Shown piece after piece: positions 1-7,185 of a stretch of DNA of 12,092 nt. The DNA comes from an uncultured Actinomycetes bacterium. Its GTDB lineage: Bacteria; Actinomycetota; CALGFH01. Under the pieces are notes generated by a model. It was not told the origin of the DNA. It made no database searches and was given only the letters and a program-made list of their open reading frames with translations. Positions within the stretch are counted from its first letter, which is position 1. The number at the start of each line of letters is the position of its first letter. The position numbers and the translations under genes are program-made. The stretch lies in the NCBI GenBank assembly GCA_937881255.1, contig CALGFH010000367.1, forward strand, positions 1 to 12,092. The letters are read 5' to 3'.

Positions 1-737
1 CGCCGGAGGCGTGGCAGCGGCTCCTGCGGCGGGCCGGGCCGCTCGCTCCCCGGACCGCGGACCACCGGCTCGCCGGCGACAAGCTGCACAAGCTGGCCGG
101 CGTGCTCGGGCTCGACAGCCCTGAGGCGATCTACCTCGATCTGGTGTCGCACTGGAAGCAGCCGAACGCGCTCGTCCGCGGGGCCAGCGAGCTGCCGACG
201 GCCGTGACCGACCCTGGCCAGTGGGCGGACGTCCCCGGGGTCGTCGAGCACATGATGTACCTGGACCTGGTCACCTACCTCCCCGGCGACATCCTGGTCA
301 AGCTCGACCGGGCCAGCATGGGCGTCAGCCTGGAAGGCCGGGTGCCGCTGCTCGACCATCGGGTGGTCGAGCTCGCCTGGCGGGTGCCGATGGACCTCAA
401 GATCCGCGACGGGCAGACCAAGTGGCTGCTGCGGCAGGTCCTGTACCGCTATGTCCCCAGGCGGTTGATCGAACGACCCAAGATGGGCTTTGGCGTGCCG
501 ATCGACCGGTGGCTCCGGGGGCCGCTCCGGGACTGGGCCGAGACGCTGCTGGCCGCCGACCGCCTGACCGCGGACGGCTACCTCGACCCGGCCCAGGTCC
601 GCGACCGCTGGGCCGAGCACCTCAGCGGTCGGCGCGACTGGCAGTACCACCTGTGGGACGTGCTGATGTTCCAGGCCTGGCTGGACGAGACCTCGGCCCC
701 GGCTCCCTATCTGGCCACGGGCAGCGCATGGTCGTAG
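1..737 (+). CDS. asnB: Asparagine synthase (glutamine-hydrolysing)-like amidotransferase, C-terminal part
   Basis: This is the 3' part of a gene entering from the left. The frame is open from base 3, giving 244 residues before TAG at 735-737. A GTG at 102 is not the real start, because homologous-looking sequence (GDKLHKLA, about bases 75-98) lies before it. The visible part is the end of the ATP-dependent synthetase domain: YLPGDILVKLDRASM, then SLEGRVPLLDHR (fragment residues about 109-120) and KMGFGVPIDRWL (about 160-171), all typical of class B asparagine synthetases. Family members are usually 600-650 residues and carry an N-terminal glutaminase domain with a catalytic Cys, which lies outside the window. 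The family transfers glutamine ammonia to an activated carboxylate in the cytoplasm. In a sugar locus such proteins may amidate uronic acids instead of making asparagine, which is inference here. The last 31 bases overlap the convergent glycosyltransferase gene. Confidence 0.92.
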   Translation, partial: PEAWQRLLRRAGPLAPRTADHRLAGDKLHKLAGVLGLDSPEAIYLDLVSHWKQPNALVRGASELPTAVTDPGQWADVPGVVEHMMYLDLVTYLPGDILVKLDRASMGVSLEGRVPLLDHRVVELAWRVPMDLKIRDGQTKWLLRQVLYRYVPRRLIERPKMGFGVPIDRWLRGPLRDWAETLLAADRLTADGYLDPAQVRDRWAEHLSGRRDWQYHLWDVLMFQAWLDETSAPAPYLATGSAWS

Positions 738-1858
738 AAGGCCAGCATCTTCCCGGTGACGCCTTCCACGGTGTACTCGGCCATGAACCGGGCCCGGGCC
801 GAGCTGGCCCGGGCCGCCGCGTCGTCGCCGTCGGCCAGGGTGGCCGCGATGGCGGCGGCCAGGGCCGGCGGCTGGCCGGGCGGGGCCAGCAGGGCGGTGT
901 CGCCGTCGCGGACGAGCTCGCGGACCGCCGGCAGGTCGCTGGCCACGATCGGCGCCTCCAGCGCCATCGCCTCCAGCAGGACGCTGCCCAGGCCCTCCCA
1001 GCGGGAGGGCACCACGAAGACGTCGGCCGCGCACAGCAGCTCGGGGACGTCCTGGCGGGCCCCAAGGAACCGCACGGTCCCCTCCAGCCCCAGGCGGGCC
1101 GCGGCCGACCGCAGCAGGGGCGTCTGGTTCCCGGGCCGGCCCGCCACCACCACCTTGGCCCTCGGGACCTGCTCCAGCACCGCCGGGACGGCCTCCAGCA
1201 GCACGTCGAGGCCCTTCTGGTGCTCCTGGCGGGCCGCGGCGAGGATCACCGGGGTGCGCTCGTCCAGCTCCAGCCGGGCCCTGGCCCTGGCCCGGCGTCC
1301 CGGCTCGCGTGTGCCGAGGTCGCGCGGGTCGCGGCCGCGCGGGATGACCTCCACCCGTGCCCGGGGCAGCCGGAGCCGCCGCGCCATGACGTCGGCGACG
1401 TGGGCCGAGATGGCGTGGAAGCGCACCACCCGGCGGGCGGTCAGGGCGTCGGCCAGCTGCGCGGCCCGCAGCCTGGCCGCGGCGCCGGCCCCGGCGCCGG
1501 CGTGCTGCTCCGGCCCGTAGGCCACGTTGACCAGGCTGGACACGACCGGGACGCGGCAGACGGTGGCCGCCACCCGGCCGGCCAGGTCGGCCTCGAACAG
1601 GGTGGTGTGGACCAGGTCGGGCCGCCGGTCGCGGATGAGCCGCTGCGCCCGCCGGGCCCAGCCGGCTCGTCCGCCCCCGCCGGCCAGCGAGTGCAGACCG
1701 GCCCCGGCGGCGGCCAGCTCGGCCTGGACGCCGGGGCGCTCGTGCAGGGTCGCGACCTCGAGCACGATGCCGCCGGCCACCAGGTGGGGGGCCATGGCGG
1801 CCAGGGAGCGCTCGGCGCCGCCGGGCACCAGGCTGTCGATCAGGTAGAGCACGCGCAC
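707..1858 (-). CDS. Glycosyltransferase family 4 (GT-B fold)
   Basis: This 383-residue protein has the full length of a cytoplasmic GT4 retaining glycosyltransferase, which moves a sugar from a nucleotide donor to a lipid-linked or glycan acceptor. The N-terminal acceptor domain opens with MRVLYLIDSLVPGGAERSL, where GGAE at 13-16 is the classic GT4 glycine loop. The C-terminal donor domain has the phosphate-contacting basic residues around R210 and K215 (RQEHQKGLD) and the EX7E motif E288-E296 (EGLGSVLLE). The interdomain IPRGRDP (172-178) replaces the more common IPNGVD. The start is GTG at 1858 with a GGAG about 7 bases upstream. It is transcribed opposite to its neighbours: its 3' end overlaps the asparagine-synthase gene by 31 bp and its 5' end lies 29 bp from the divergent GT4 at 1888. 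Donor and acceptor cannot be told from sequence. Confidence 0.93.
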   Translation of the reverse strand: MRVLYLIDSLVPGGAERSLAAMAPHLVAGGIVLEVATLHERPGVQAELAAAGAGLHSLAGGGGRAGWARRAQRLIRDRRPDLVHTTLFEADLAGRVAATVCRVPVVSSLVNVAYGPEQHAGAGAGAAARLRAAQLADALTARRVVRFHAISAHVADVMARRLRLPRARVEVIPRGRDPRDLGTREPGRRARARARLELDERTPVILAAARQEHQKGLDVLLEAVPAVLEQVPRAKVVVAGRPGNQTPLLRSAAARLGLEGTVRFLGARQDVPELLCAADVFVVPSRWEGLGSVLLEAMALEAPIVASDLPAVRELVRDGDTALLAPPGQPPALAAAIAATLADGDDAAARASSARARFMAEYTVEGVTGKMLAFYDHALPVAR

Positions 1859-1887
1859 CGGGTCGCTCCAGGGTCGGGAGGCTAGCG

Positions 1888-3003
1888 GTGCGAGTGTTGC
1901 ACGTCGTGGCCACCGGCCAGCGCCGAGGGGCCGAGATCTTCACCGCCGACCTGGTCGGCGCCCTCGACGACGCCGGGGTCACCCAGCAGGTGGCGGTCCT
2001 GCGGGCGCCGGACGGGCTGGCCGTGCCCTTCCGAGCCCCGGCCACCGTGCTCGGCGCCGATGCGGCCGGGGTGCCGGGGGTGCGGATGGGCCTGCCCGGC
2101 GTGGCCGGGCTGCGCCGGCTGCTCCGGGAGTTCGCCCCCGACGTCGTCCAGGCCCACGGCGGCGAGGCCCTCAAGTACGTGGTGGCCGGCGCGGCCGGGG
2201 GCCGCCGCCGGGTCGTCTACCGCCGGATCGGGTCGACCCCGGCCTCGATCGCCTCCGGCCCCCGCCGGGTCGTCTACGGCCGGCTGATGCGCCGGGCGAC
2301 CCGGATCGTGGCCGTGGCCGAGGCCGTCCGCCAGGAGACGCTCGAGGTCTTCCGCCTGCCGGCACGGCACGTGGTCACCATCCCCAACGGGGTCGACGCC
2401 GCCCGGCTGGCCCCGACCCGCGGCCGGGCGGGGATGCGCCGGCACCTCGGCATCCCCGCCGACGCCGAGGTGATCCTGTCGCTGGGGGCGCTCACCTGGG
2501 AGAAGGACCCGCTGGCGCACGTCGAGGTCGCGGCCCGGGCGCTGGCCGAGCGGCCGCGGGCCTGGCACCTGCTGGCCGGGGACGGCCCGCTGCGGGGCCA
2601 GGTCGAGGCGGCCGTGGCCAGGCACGGGACCGGCGACCGGGTGCTGCTGGCCGGGGTCCGCGGCGACGTGGCCGACGTCCTCGCGGCCAGCGACGTTGTC
2701 CTGTTCGCGAGCTGCTCGGAGGGCATGCCGGCCACGGTGATCGAAGCCGGCATGGCCGGCCTACCGGTGGCCGGCTACGCCGTGGCCGGGGTGGCCGAGG
2801 TGGTCGAGTCAGGGGTCACGGGCCTGCTCGCCCAGCCAGGCGACCTGGCCGGCCTGGGCGACCACGTGATCGCCGTGCTGGCCGACGCCGACCGCCGCGA
2901 GCGGCTCAGCGAGGCCGCCCGCGACCGCTGCCGCGAGCGGTTCGAGATCCACGCCGTCGCCCCGCGCTACCTGGAGCTGTACCAGGGCCTGGGGGCGGCG
3001 TGA
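1888..3003 (+). CDS. Glycosyltransferase family 4 (GT-B fold)
   Basis: This 371-residue protein is a second GT4 enzyme and the first gene of the plus-strand block. The N-terminal domain starts MRVLHVVATGQRRGAEIF, with RGAE (13-16) in place of the usual GGAE. TIPNGVD (164-170) marks the linker between the domains. In the C-terminal domain, WEKDP (204-208) carries the expected donor-phosphate lysine K206, GDGPLR is at 231-236, and the EX7E motif is E278-E286 (EGMPATVIE). The start is GTG at 1888, preceded by GGGAGG with a 6-base spacer, a strong ribosome site that fixes the start. Its stop overlaps the next start (GTGA, 4-bp overlap), so the two transferases are probably translationally coupled. 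It likely adds one sugar of a surface-polysaccharide repeat at the cytoplasmic membrane face. The sugar specificity is not predictable. Confidence 0.93.
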   Translation: MRVLHVVATGQRRGAEIFTADLVGALDDAGVTQQVAVLRAPDGLAVPFRAPATVLGADAAGVPGVRMGLPGVAGLRRLLREFAPDVVQAHGGEALKYVVAGAAGGRRRVVYRRIGSTPASIASGPRRVVYGRLMRRATRIVAVAEAVRQETLEVFRLPARHVVTIPNGVDAARLAPTRGRAGMRRHLGIPADAEVILSLGALTWEKDPLAHVEVAARALAERPRAWHLLAGDGPLRGQVEAAVARHGTGDRVLLAGVRGDVADVLAASDVVLFASCSEGMPATVIEAGMAGLPVAGYAVAGVAEVVESGVTGLLAQPGDLAGLGDHVIAVLADADRRERLSEAARDRCRERFEIHAVAPRYLELYQGLGAA

Positions 3004-4103
3004 AGCGGGTCCTGATCCTGATCAAGGGCCTGGGCCGCGGCGGGGCCGAGCAGCTGCTGGCCAGCGCCGCCCCCCACCTGGACCACGACCGCTTCCGTTA
3101 CGAGGTCGCCTACCTGCTGCCGGCCAAGGACGCCCTGGCGGCCGAGCTGGCCCGGCGCGGGATGGCCGTCACCTGCCTGGGCGGCGACGGTGGCCGGGGC
3201 TGGCTGCGGCGCCTCCGGGAGCTGGTCCGGGAGCGCCGGATCGACCTGGTCCACGCCCACCTGCCCTATGCCGCCATCGGCGCCCGGGTCGCGCTCTGGG
3301 GCCGGGACCGGCCCCGGCTGGTCTACACCGAGCACAACGTCTGGGAGTCCTACAAGCCCCCGACCTACTGGGCCAACCTAGCCACCTTCGCCCGCAACGA
3401 CCACGTGTTCTGCGTCTCCGAGCAGGTGCGCTCCTCGATCCGGTACCCGCTGCCGCTGCGCTGGCGCCGGCTGCCCCCGACCGAGACCCTCTACCACGGC
3501 CTCGACCCGGCGGCGCTGGGGCCGCCGGCGCCGGACGGGGTCCGCGAGGAGCTGGGCGTCGGCCCGGCCGCGCCCCTGGTCGGGACGGTGGCCAACTTCC
3601 GGGCCGAGAAGGCCCACGGCGACCTGCTCCGGGCGGCCGCGCTGGTCCGCCGGTCCGTGCCCGACGTCCGCTTCGTGCTGGTCGGCCAGGGCCCGCTCGA
3701 GGGCCAGGTGCGCCGCGAGGCCGAACGGCTCGGCCTGGGCGAGACGGTGATCTTCGCCGGCTTCCGCGAGGACGTGCCCCGGGTGGCCGCCGCCCTCGAC
3801 GTGTTCGCCCTGTCGTCGCGGCACGAGGGCCTCTCGATCGCCCTGATGGAGGCGATGGCTCTGGGCCGGCCGCCAGTCGTGACCAGCGTCGGCGGCCTCC
3901 CCGAGCTGGTCACCCACGACCGTCACGGGCTGCTGGTCCCGCCGGGCGACCCCGGCGCCCTGGCCACCGGCATCGTCACCGTGCTCGAGGACCCGGCACT
4001 CCGGGAGCGGCTGGGGCAGGCCGCCCGCCGCCGGGCGGCCGACTTCGACATCCGCGCCGCCATCGGGCGGATGGAGGACGTCTACGGAGAGCTCCTGGCC
4101 TGA
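3000..4103 (+). CDS. Glycosyltransferase family 4 (GT-B fold)
   Basis: This 367-residue protein is a third GT4 glycosyltransferase. MKRVLILIKGLGRGGAEQLL contains the canonical GGAE loop (14-17). DLVHAHLPYAAI (82-93) and VYTEHNVWESY (108-118) match the acceptor-domain pattern of family members that act early in glycan assembly. The donor domain shows NFRAEKAHGDLL (199-210) with K204, VGQGPLEG (228-235) and the EX7E motif E276-E284 (EGLSIALME), followed by GGLPELV. The GTG start at 3000 lies inside the stop of the preceding transferase (GTGA), and the TGA stop shares one base with the ATG of the membrane-protein gene (TGATG at 4101-4105). This coupling suggests co-translation of the two transferases and the membrane protein. 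It differs clearly from the other two GT4s, so each probably makes a different linkage. Confidence 0.94.
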   Translation: MKRVLILIKGLGRGGAEQLLASAAPHLDHDRFRYEVAYLLPAKDALAAELARRGMAVTCLGGDGGRGWLRRLRELVRERRIDLVHAHLPYAAIGARVALWGRDRPRLVYTEHNVWESYKPPTYWANLATFARNDHVFCVSEQVRSSIRYPLPLRWRRLPPTETLYHGLDPAALGPPAPDGVREELGVGPAAPLVGTVANFRAEKAHGDLLRAAALVRRSVPDVRFVLVGQGPLEGQVRREAERLGLGETVIFAGFREDVPRVAAALDVFALSSRHEGLSIALMEAMALGRPPVVTSVGGLPELVTHDRHGLLVPPGDPGALATGIVTVLEDPALRERLGQAARRRAADFDIRAAIGRMEDVYGELLA

Positions 4104-5014
4104 TGGGGACGCTGCGCGCCGCCGCCGGCAGCGACGAGCTCCTCGCCGGGTTGCTCCTGGGCGTGGTCGCGCTGGCTGTCGGGCTTCTGCTGGCCCGGGC
4201 CGGCCGGCGGCGTCCGGCCCTCGCCGCCGGCCCCGTTCCGGTGCACGGGCTGCTGTTCGCGGCCGCGTTCGTGGCCGGGCTGGCGCTGGCTCCGGGGCCG
4301 GCGGTCCCGGGCTGGCCGCCGCCGAACGGCTGGGCCCTGGCCGCCGCGGCCGTGGTGGCGCTCGCCGCCGGGCCGCTGCTGGCGGGCTTCGACGCCCGCT
4401 CGAGCGGCCGCGGCCTCGGTCCGGTTCTGCTGGCCGTCACCTTTGCCGGGATCTGGTCGACCGTGCCCGACACCGAGGCCGCCCTGGTGGCGCTGGGCGC
4501 GGCCCTGCCCCTGGCCCTGCTGGGCTGGCCCTGGCCGCTGGCCTCGCTGGGACGGGCCGGGTCGTGGGCGGTGGCCGGGTCGCTCGGCTGGGTGGTCGCC
4601 ACCGGCGGCGCCGGACGGCCCAGCGCGGTCGTGGGCGGGGCCGCCTGCCTTGGCCTGCTGGCCGTCGAGCCGGTGGCCCGCCAGCTCGACCGGGAGCGGC
4701 GCAGCGTGCTCCGATGCGTGCCCGGCGGCCCGCTGGGGGCGGTGGTGGTCGCAGCCGTCCAGCTCGGGCTGGTGTACGTGGCCGCCCGGGTCGCCGGCAC
4801 TCGGCCGACCCTGGCCGGGGCCGCCGCCGTGGCCGGGGCCGAACTCGCCGCCGGGGTCGCCCTGACCCTGGCGGTGACGGCGGCCGGGGCCCGACGTGGT
4901 TGGTGCAGTTGGTGTACGGACGGTACGTCCAGTGGCAGATGGGCAAGCAGACCGACCGGACGTACCGTGCAGGGACGAACGAGCATCTCGGATAACGACC
5001 AGGAAGCGTGCTGA
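4103..5014 (+). CDS. Polytopic membrane protein of unknown function in the polysaccharide locus
   Basis: I do not recognise a family. The 303-residue product is extremely rich in Ala, Gly, Leu and Val. By eye it has about nine hydrophobic segments, near residues 13-31, 47-63, 77-95, 105-121, 127-141, 151-168, 174-190, 208-226 and 236-260. Short polar loops include a basic ARAGRRR (31-37), FDARSSGRG (96-104), VPDTE (121-125) and RQLDRERR (193-200). The ATG at 4103 overlaps the stop of the upstream GT4 (TGATG), with GGAGAG about 11 bases before it. Its place between glycosyltransferases and a sugar epimerase suggests a membrane step such as export, polymerisation or lipid-carrier handling, but no motif proves this. 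Residues 263-303 are hydrophilic, lower in GC and odd in codon use, and may be read-through across a regulatory region. The gene is likely real; its 3' limit is less sure. Confidence 0.75.
   Translation: MGTLRAAAGSDELLAGLLLGVVALAVGLLLARAGRRRPALAAGPVPVHGLLFAAAFVAGLALAPGPAVPGWPPPNGWALAAAAVVALAAGPLLAGFDARSSGRGLGPVLLAVTFAGIWSTVPDTEAALVALGAALPLALLGWPWPLASLGRAGSWAVAGSLGWVVATGGAGRPSAVVGGAACLGLLAVEPVARQLDRERRSVLRCVPGGPLGAVVVAAVQLGLVYVAARVAGTRPTLAGAAAVAGAELAAGVALTLAVTAAGARRGWCSWCTDGTSSGRWASRPTGRTVQGRTSISDNDQEAC
4899..4914 (+). repeat. Short direct repeat GTTGGTG x2
   Basis: GTTGGTG occurs at 4899-4905 and 4908-4914 with a 9-base period, at the point where GC falls from above 85% (line 4801-4860) to about 65% (line 4921-4980). 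The TTGGTG copy at 4900-4905 sits 18 bases before TACGTC (4924-4929), a very weak -35/-10-like pair. It could be part of a promoter for the epimerase gene at 5015, but this is speculative. Confidence 0.3.
4920..4968. promoter_or_regulatory. 11-bp perfect inverted repeat, possible operator upstream of epimerase gene
   Basis: ACGGTACGTCC at 4920-4930 is exactly the reverse complement of GGACGTACCGT at 4958-4968, with 27 bases between the arms. It lies 47-95 bases before the ATG at 5015, in the lower-GC tail of the membrane-protein frame. The core GGTACGTC recurs twice upstream of the CapD-like gene (10629-10649). Two inverted arms separated by a few helical turns suit a dimeric DNA-binding regulator or a looped RNA. 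Which of these applies, and whether it is functional, is inference. Confidence 0.4.
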
Positions 5015-6013
5015 ATGCGTCACGAGGATCTGACCAGGCAGGGCCACGTCGTGGTCACCGGGGTGGCCGGCTTCATCGGCTCCCATCTGGCCGAGGCGCT
5101 GGTCGAGCGCGGCCACGAGGTGGTCGGGATCGACTGCTTCACCACCGCCTACCCACCGGCCGCCAAGCGGGCGAACCTGGAGCGGCTGCTGGCCAGCTCC
5201 TCCTTCCGGCTGGTCGAGGGCGACCTGGTCACCCTGGCCCTCGACGCCTGGCTGGAGGGGGCTTCGGTGGTGTTCCACCAGGCCGCCCAGCCGGGGGTCC
5301 GCGCCTCCTGGGGCCGCGACTTCGCCATCTACGTGCACCACAACATCCTCGGCACCCAATGCCTGCTGGAGGCGCTCGCCCGTACGGGTGTGCCCCGGCT
5401 GGTCGCCGCCTCCTCTTCGAGCGTCTACGGCGACGCCCCGGTCTACCCCACCACCGAGGAGTCGATCACCCGGCCGGTCTCCCCTTACGGGGTCACCAAG
5501 CTGGCCAGCGAGCATCTGTGCCTGGCCTATGCCCGGCCGGGGGTGGCCGAGGTGTCGGTGGCGACGCTGCGGTACTTCACCGTCTACGGGCCCCGGCAGC
5601 GTCCTGACATGGCCTTCCGCCGTTTCCTGGACGCCGCCTACGCCGGCCGGCCGATCACCGTCTACGGCGACGGCGAGCAGACCCGCGACTTCACCCACGT
5701 CGACGACGCCGTGCAGGCCAACCTGCTGGCCATGACGGCCCCGATCCACGCCGAGGCGATCAACGTCGGCGGCGGCCGCCGGGTCACCCTCAACCAGGTG
5801 CTGGAGCTGGTCGGCCAGGTCACCGGGCGGCGGCTGGAGATCGAGCGGGCACCGGCCCAGGCCGGCGACGCCCGCCACACCGGCGCCGACGGCACCAGGG
5901 CCGAGGCCCTGCTCGGTTACCGTCCCCAGGTGTCGTTGGAGGACGGCCTGGCCGGCCAGGCCGCCTGGGTCGCCTCCGGCCTCGGCCTGGGCGCGACCCG
6001 CGGCGCCCGCTAG
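5015..6013 (+). CDS. NAD-dependent nucleotide-sugar epimerase/dehydratase (extended SDR)
   Basis: This 332-residue extended short-chain dehydrogenase is of the UDP-glucose/UDP-glucuronate 4-epimerase and sugar 4,6-dehydratase superfamily. VTGVAGFIGSHLAE (14-27) is the NAD-binding glycine loop, GID near 38-40 is the adenine-ribose site, ASSSSVYGD (132-140) carries the catalytic serine, and SPYGVTKLASEH holds the YxxxK pair Y158/K162. RYFTVYGPRQRPDMAF (186-201) and GDGEQTRDFTHVDD (218-231) are substrate-domain motifs common in UDP-glucuronate-type epimerases, so conversion of a UDP-uronic acid or UDP-hexose is my best guess. The ATG at 5015 follows the upstream TGA with no gap and has AGGAAG 8 bases before it. 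Its TAG stop overlaps the stop of the convergent acyltransferase. It is soluble and probably feeds a donor sugar to the GT4 enzymes. Confidence 0.93.
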   Translation: MRHEDLTRQGHVVVTGVAGFIGSHLAEALVERGHEVVGIDCFTTAYPPAAKRANLERLLASSSFRLVEGDLVTLALDAWLEGASVVFHQAAQPGVRASWGRDFAIYVHHNILGTQCLLEALARTGVPRLVAASSSSVYGDAPVYPTTEESITRPVSPYGVTKLASEHLCLAYARPGVAEVSVATLRYFTVYGPRQRPDMAFRRFLDAAYAGRPITVYGDGEQTRDFTHVDDAVQANLLAMTAPIHAEAINVGGGRRVTLNQVLELVGQVTGRRLEIERAPAQAGDARHTGADGTRAEALLGYRPQVSLEDGLAGQAAWVASGLGLGATRGAR

Positions 6014-6021
6014 CGCCGCGG
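5998..6021. terminator. Candidate bidirectional terminator hairpin enclosing both stop codons
   Basis: CCGCGGCGC (5998-6006) pairs perfectly with GCGCCGCGG (6013-6021) around a 6-base loop, giving a 9-bp all-GC stem. The two convergent genes end here: TAG at 6011-6013 (+) and TAG read from 6012 to 6010 (-). There is no U tract on either side, so it would be an intrinsic terminator of the U-less kind proposed for high-GC actinobacteria, or an mRNA 3' stabiliser. No other site between the two converging blocks could separate their transcripts. Confidence 0.5.
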
Positions 6022-7185
6022 CATGCCGAACATTACCCGGGTAACGTTGGCCCGCCTGATCGCGAGGTCATAGATCAGCAGCGTGACCGCCAGCGAGGAC
6101 AGGCTGATGATCAGGTACTTGGCGAACAGGTTGAGGTCCCACTGCACCACATAGAACCCGATGATCACGATCGGGGTCTGGTGCAGGACGTAGAAGGGCA
6201 GGACGGCCTGGTTCGCGTACCTGGCGGCGCGGTCGACCCAGCCCAGTCGCGCGGTACCGGGCCTGCCGTCGTCGGCGGCCGGGGACCGCAGCCGCCTGGA
6301 GGCGAGCCCGGCCAGATAGTTCCCGAGACCGAAGACCGCCAGCGTCCACGCCCAGCCGGCGATCCCCTTCAGCAGTCGCCACACGATGGCCCAGAACGTG
6401 TACCCGGTGCCCAGCTGCTGGTCGGCGCCGCCGATGTCCCAGTGGACGATCACGAACAGCGCAGCCAGGGCGGCAATGCCGACCAGGACCGCCTGCCACC
6501 ATGCCGCCAGCACCGCATCCCGGATTCGAGGCTCGGCGGAGATGAGGAACCCGAGCACGAGGAAGGAGACGTAGGCGAGCACGTTCCAGCCGCCGGCACC
6601 GGCGCTTCCGAAAGCCGCCTCGACGACGGCGACCGGCGCCCCAAGCAGGAAGAGCCCACCTGGACGGGTGCTCAGGAGGGCCATCCGGTCCAGCGTCGGC
6701 CGTCCGGACTCGAGCCTCAGCCACAGGAACAGGGGCAGCAGGGCCACGCTGTAGAGCAGCAAGTACCAGAGGAACCAGAGATGGGCTGACTCGAAGAGCC
6801 CGGACCCGAAGAAACGGCCGAGGAACTGCCAGTACGGTCCTGGGTCCTCGCCGTTGCTGCGCAGCGAGTAGTAGACCTGCGGTGGGACGACCAGCACGAT
6901 GCCGACGACCAGCGGCACCAGTAGCCGCCTGAGCCGCTCGGTGACGAACGCCCTGGCGACCCGGGAGCGCAGCGAGAACCAGATGCCGGCACCGGCGACG
7001 ACGAACATCAGCGGCATCGCAAACAGCTTGGCGAGGAAGGCACTCCGCATCAGCATCGGATTGGCCGAGTTGAGCGTGTACGCCGCGTGGAAGAACACGA
7101 GGCAGGCCACCACCACGCCCCGCGTCAGATCGAGGTCAAGGCGTCGTCGCTCGGCCGCCCTGGTGCCGACCGCGACCGATCTCAT
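6010..7185 (-). CDS. Multi-pass membrane acyltransferase (acyltransferase 3 family)
   Basis: The product resembles the acyltransferase 3 / OafA family, integral membrane enzymes that move acetyl or other acyl groups onto surface sugars. RRLDLDLTRGVVVACLVFFHA is the family's N-terminal signature, with the likely catalytic His in FFHA (residue 33 from ATG 7185). Further hallmarks are MPLMFVVAGAGIWFSL, the RLRRLLVPLVVG segment, HLWFLWYLLLY and the late YVLHQTPIV. About ten hydrophobic segments are visible in 391 residues. I prefer the ATG at 7185, because the signature then starts about 14 residues in; a GTG at 7242 would add 19 residues that do not look conserved (410 in total). Neither start has a good ribosome site, and seven Gs lie just before the ATG. 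GC is about 57-73% in sampled lines, lower than all neighbours, which suggests later acquisition. It probably decorates the polysaccharide made by this locus. Confidence 0.85.
   Translation of the reverse strand: MRSVAVGTRAAERRRLDLDLTRGVVVACLVFFHAAYTLNSANPMLMRSAFLAKLFAMPLMFVVAGAGIWFSLRSRVARAFVTERLRRLLVPLVVGIVLVVPPQVYYSLRSNGEDPGPYWQFLGRFFGSGLFESAHLWFLWYLLLYSVALLPLFLWLRLESGRPTLDRMALLSTRPGGLFLLGAPVAVVEAAFGSAGAGGWNVLAYVSFLVLGFLISAEPRIRDAVLAAWWQAVLVGIAALAALFVIVHWDIGGADQQLGTGYTFWAIVWRLLKGIAGWAWTLAVFGLGNYLAGLASRRLRSPAADDGRPGTARLGWVDRAARYANQAVLPFYVLHQTPIVIIGFYVVQWDLNLFAKYLIISLSSLAVTLLIYDLAIRRANVTRVMFGMPRR
6029..6048. repeat. 20-bp near-perfect palindrome
   Basis: AACATTACCCGGGTAACGTT pairs at 9 of 10 positions about its centre between 6038 and 6039; the only mismatch is 6032/6045. 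Its core TTACCCGGGTAA (6033-6044) is perfect. It lies in the last codons of the acyltransferase gene, 8 bases beyond the shared-stop hairpin. With no free loop it looks more like a protein-binding dyad than an RNA hairpin, and chance within coding sequence is possible. Confidence 0.35.

Noticed and set aside
710..745. CTGGCC...GGCCAG inverted repeat near the end of the AsnB-like gene as a terminator
   Set aside because: There are only six pairs with a long loop inside the convergent coding overlap, as expected by chance at this GC.
221..1885. Long plus-strand open frame (554 codons) across the AsnB-like and GT4 genes
   Set aside because: Composition is low-complexity Gly/Arg/Pro typical of a shadow frame in GC-rich DNA, with no domain. 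The real AsnB-like and GT4 motifs are in other frames.
4900..4929. TTGGTG-N18-TACGTC as a promoter for the epimerase gene
   Set aside because: Both hexamers are poor matches, and the -10 overlaps the inverted repeat. Too weak to call as a separate promoter.
4082..5878. 598-codon minus-strand frame under the membrane-protein and epimerase genes
   Set aside because: It is antisense shadow. The plus strand has overlapping starts and stops and clear SDR motifs.
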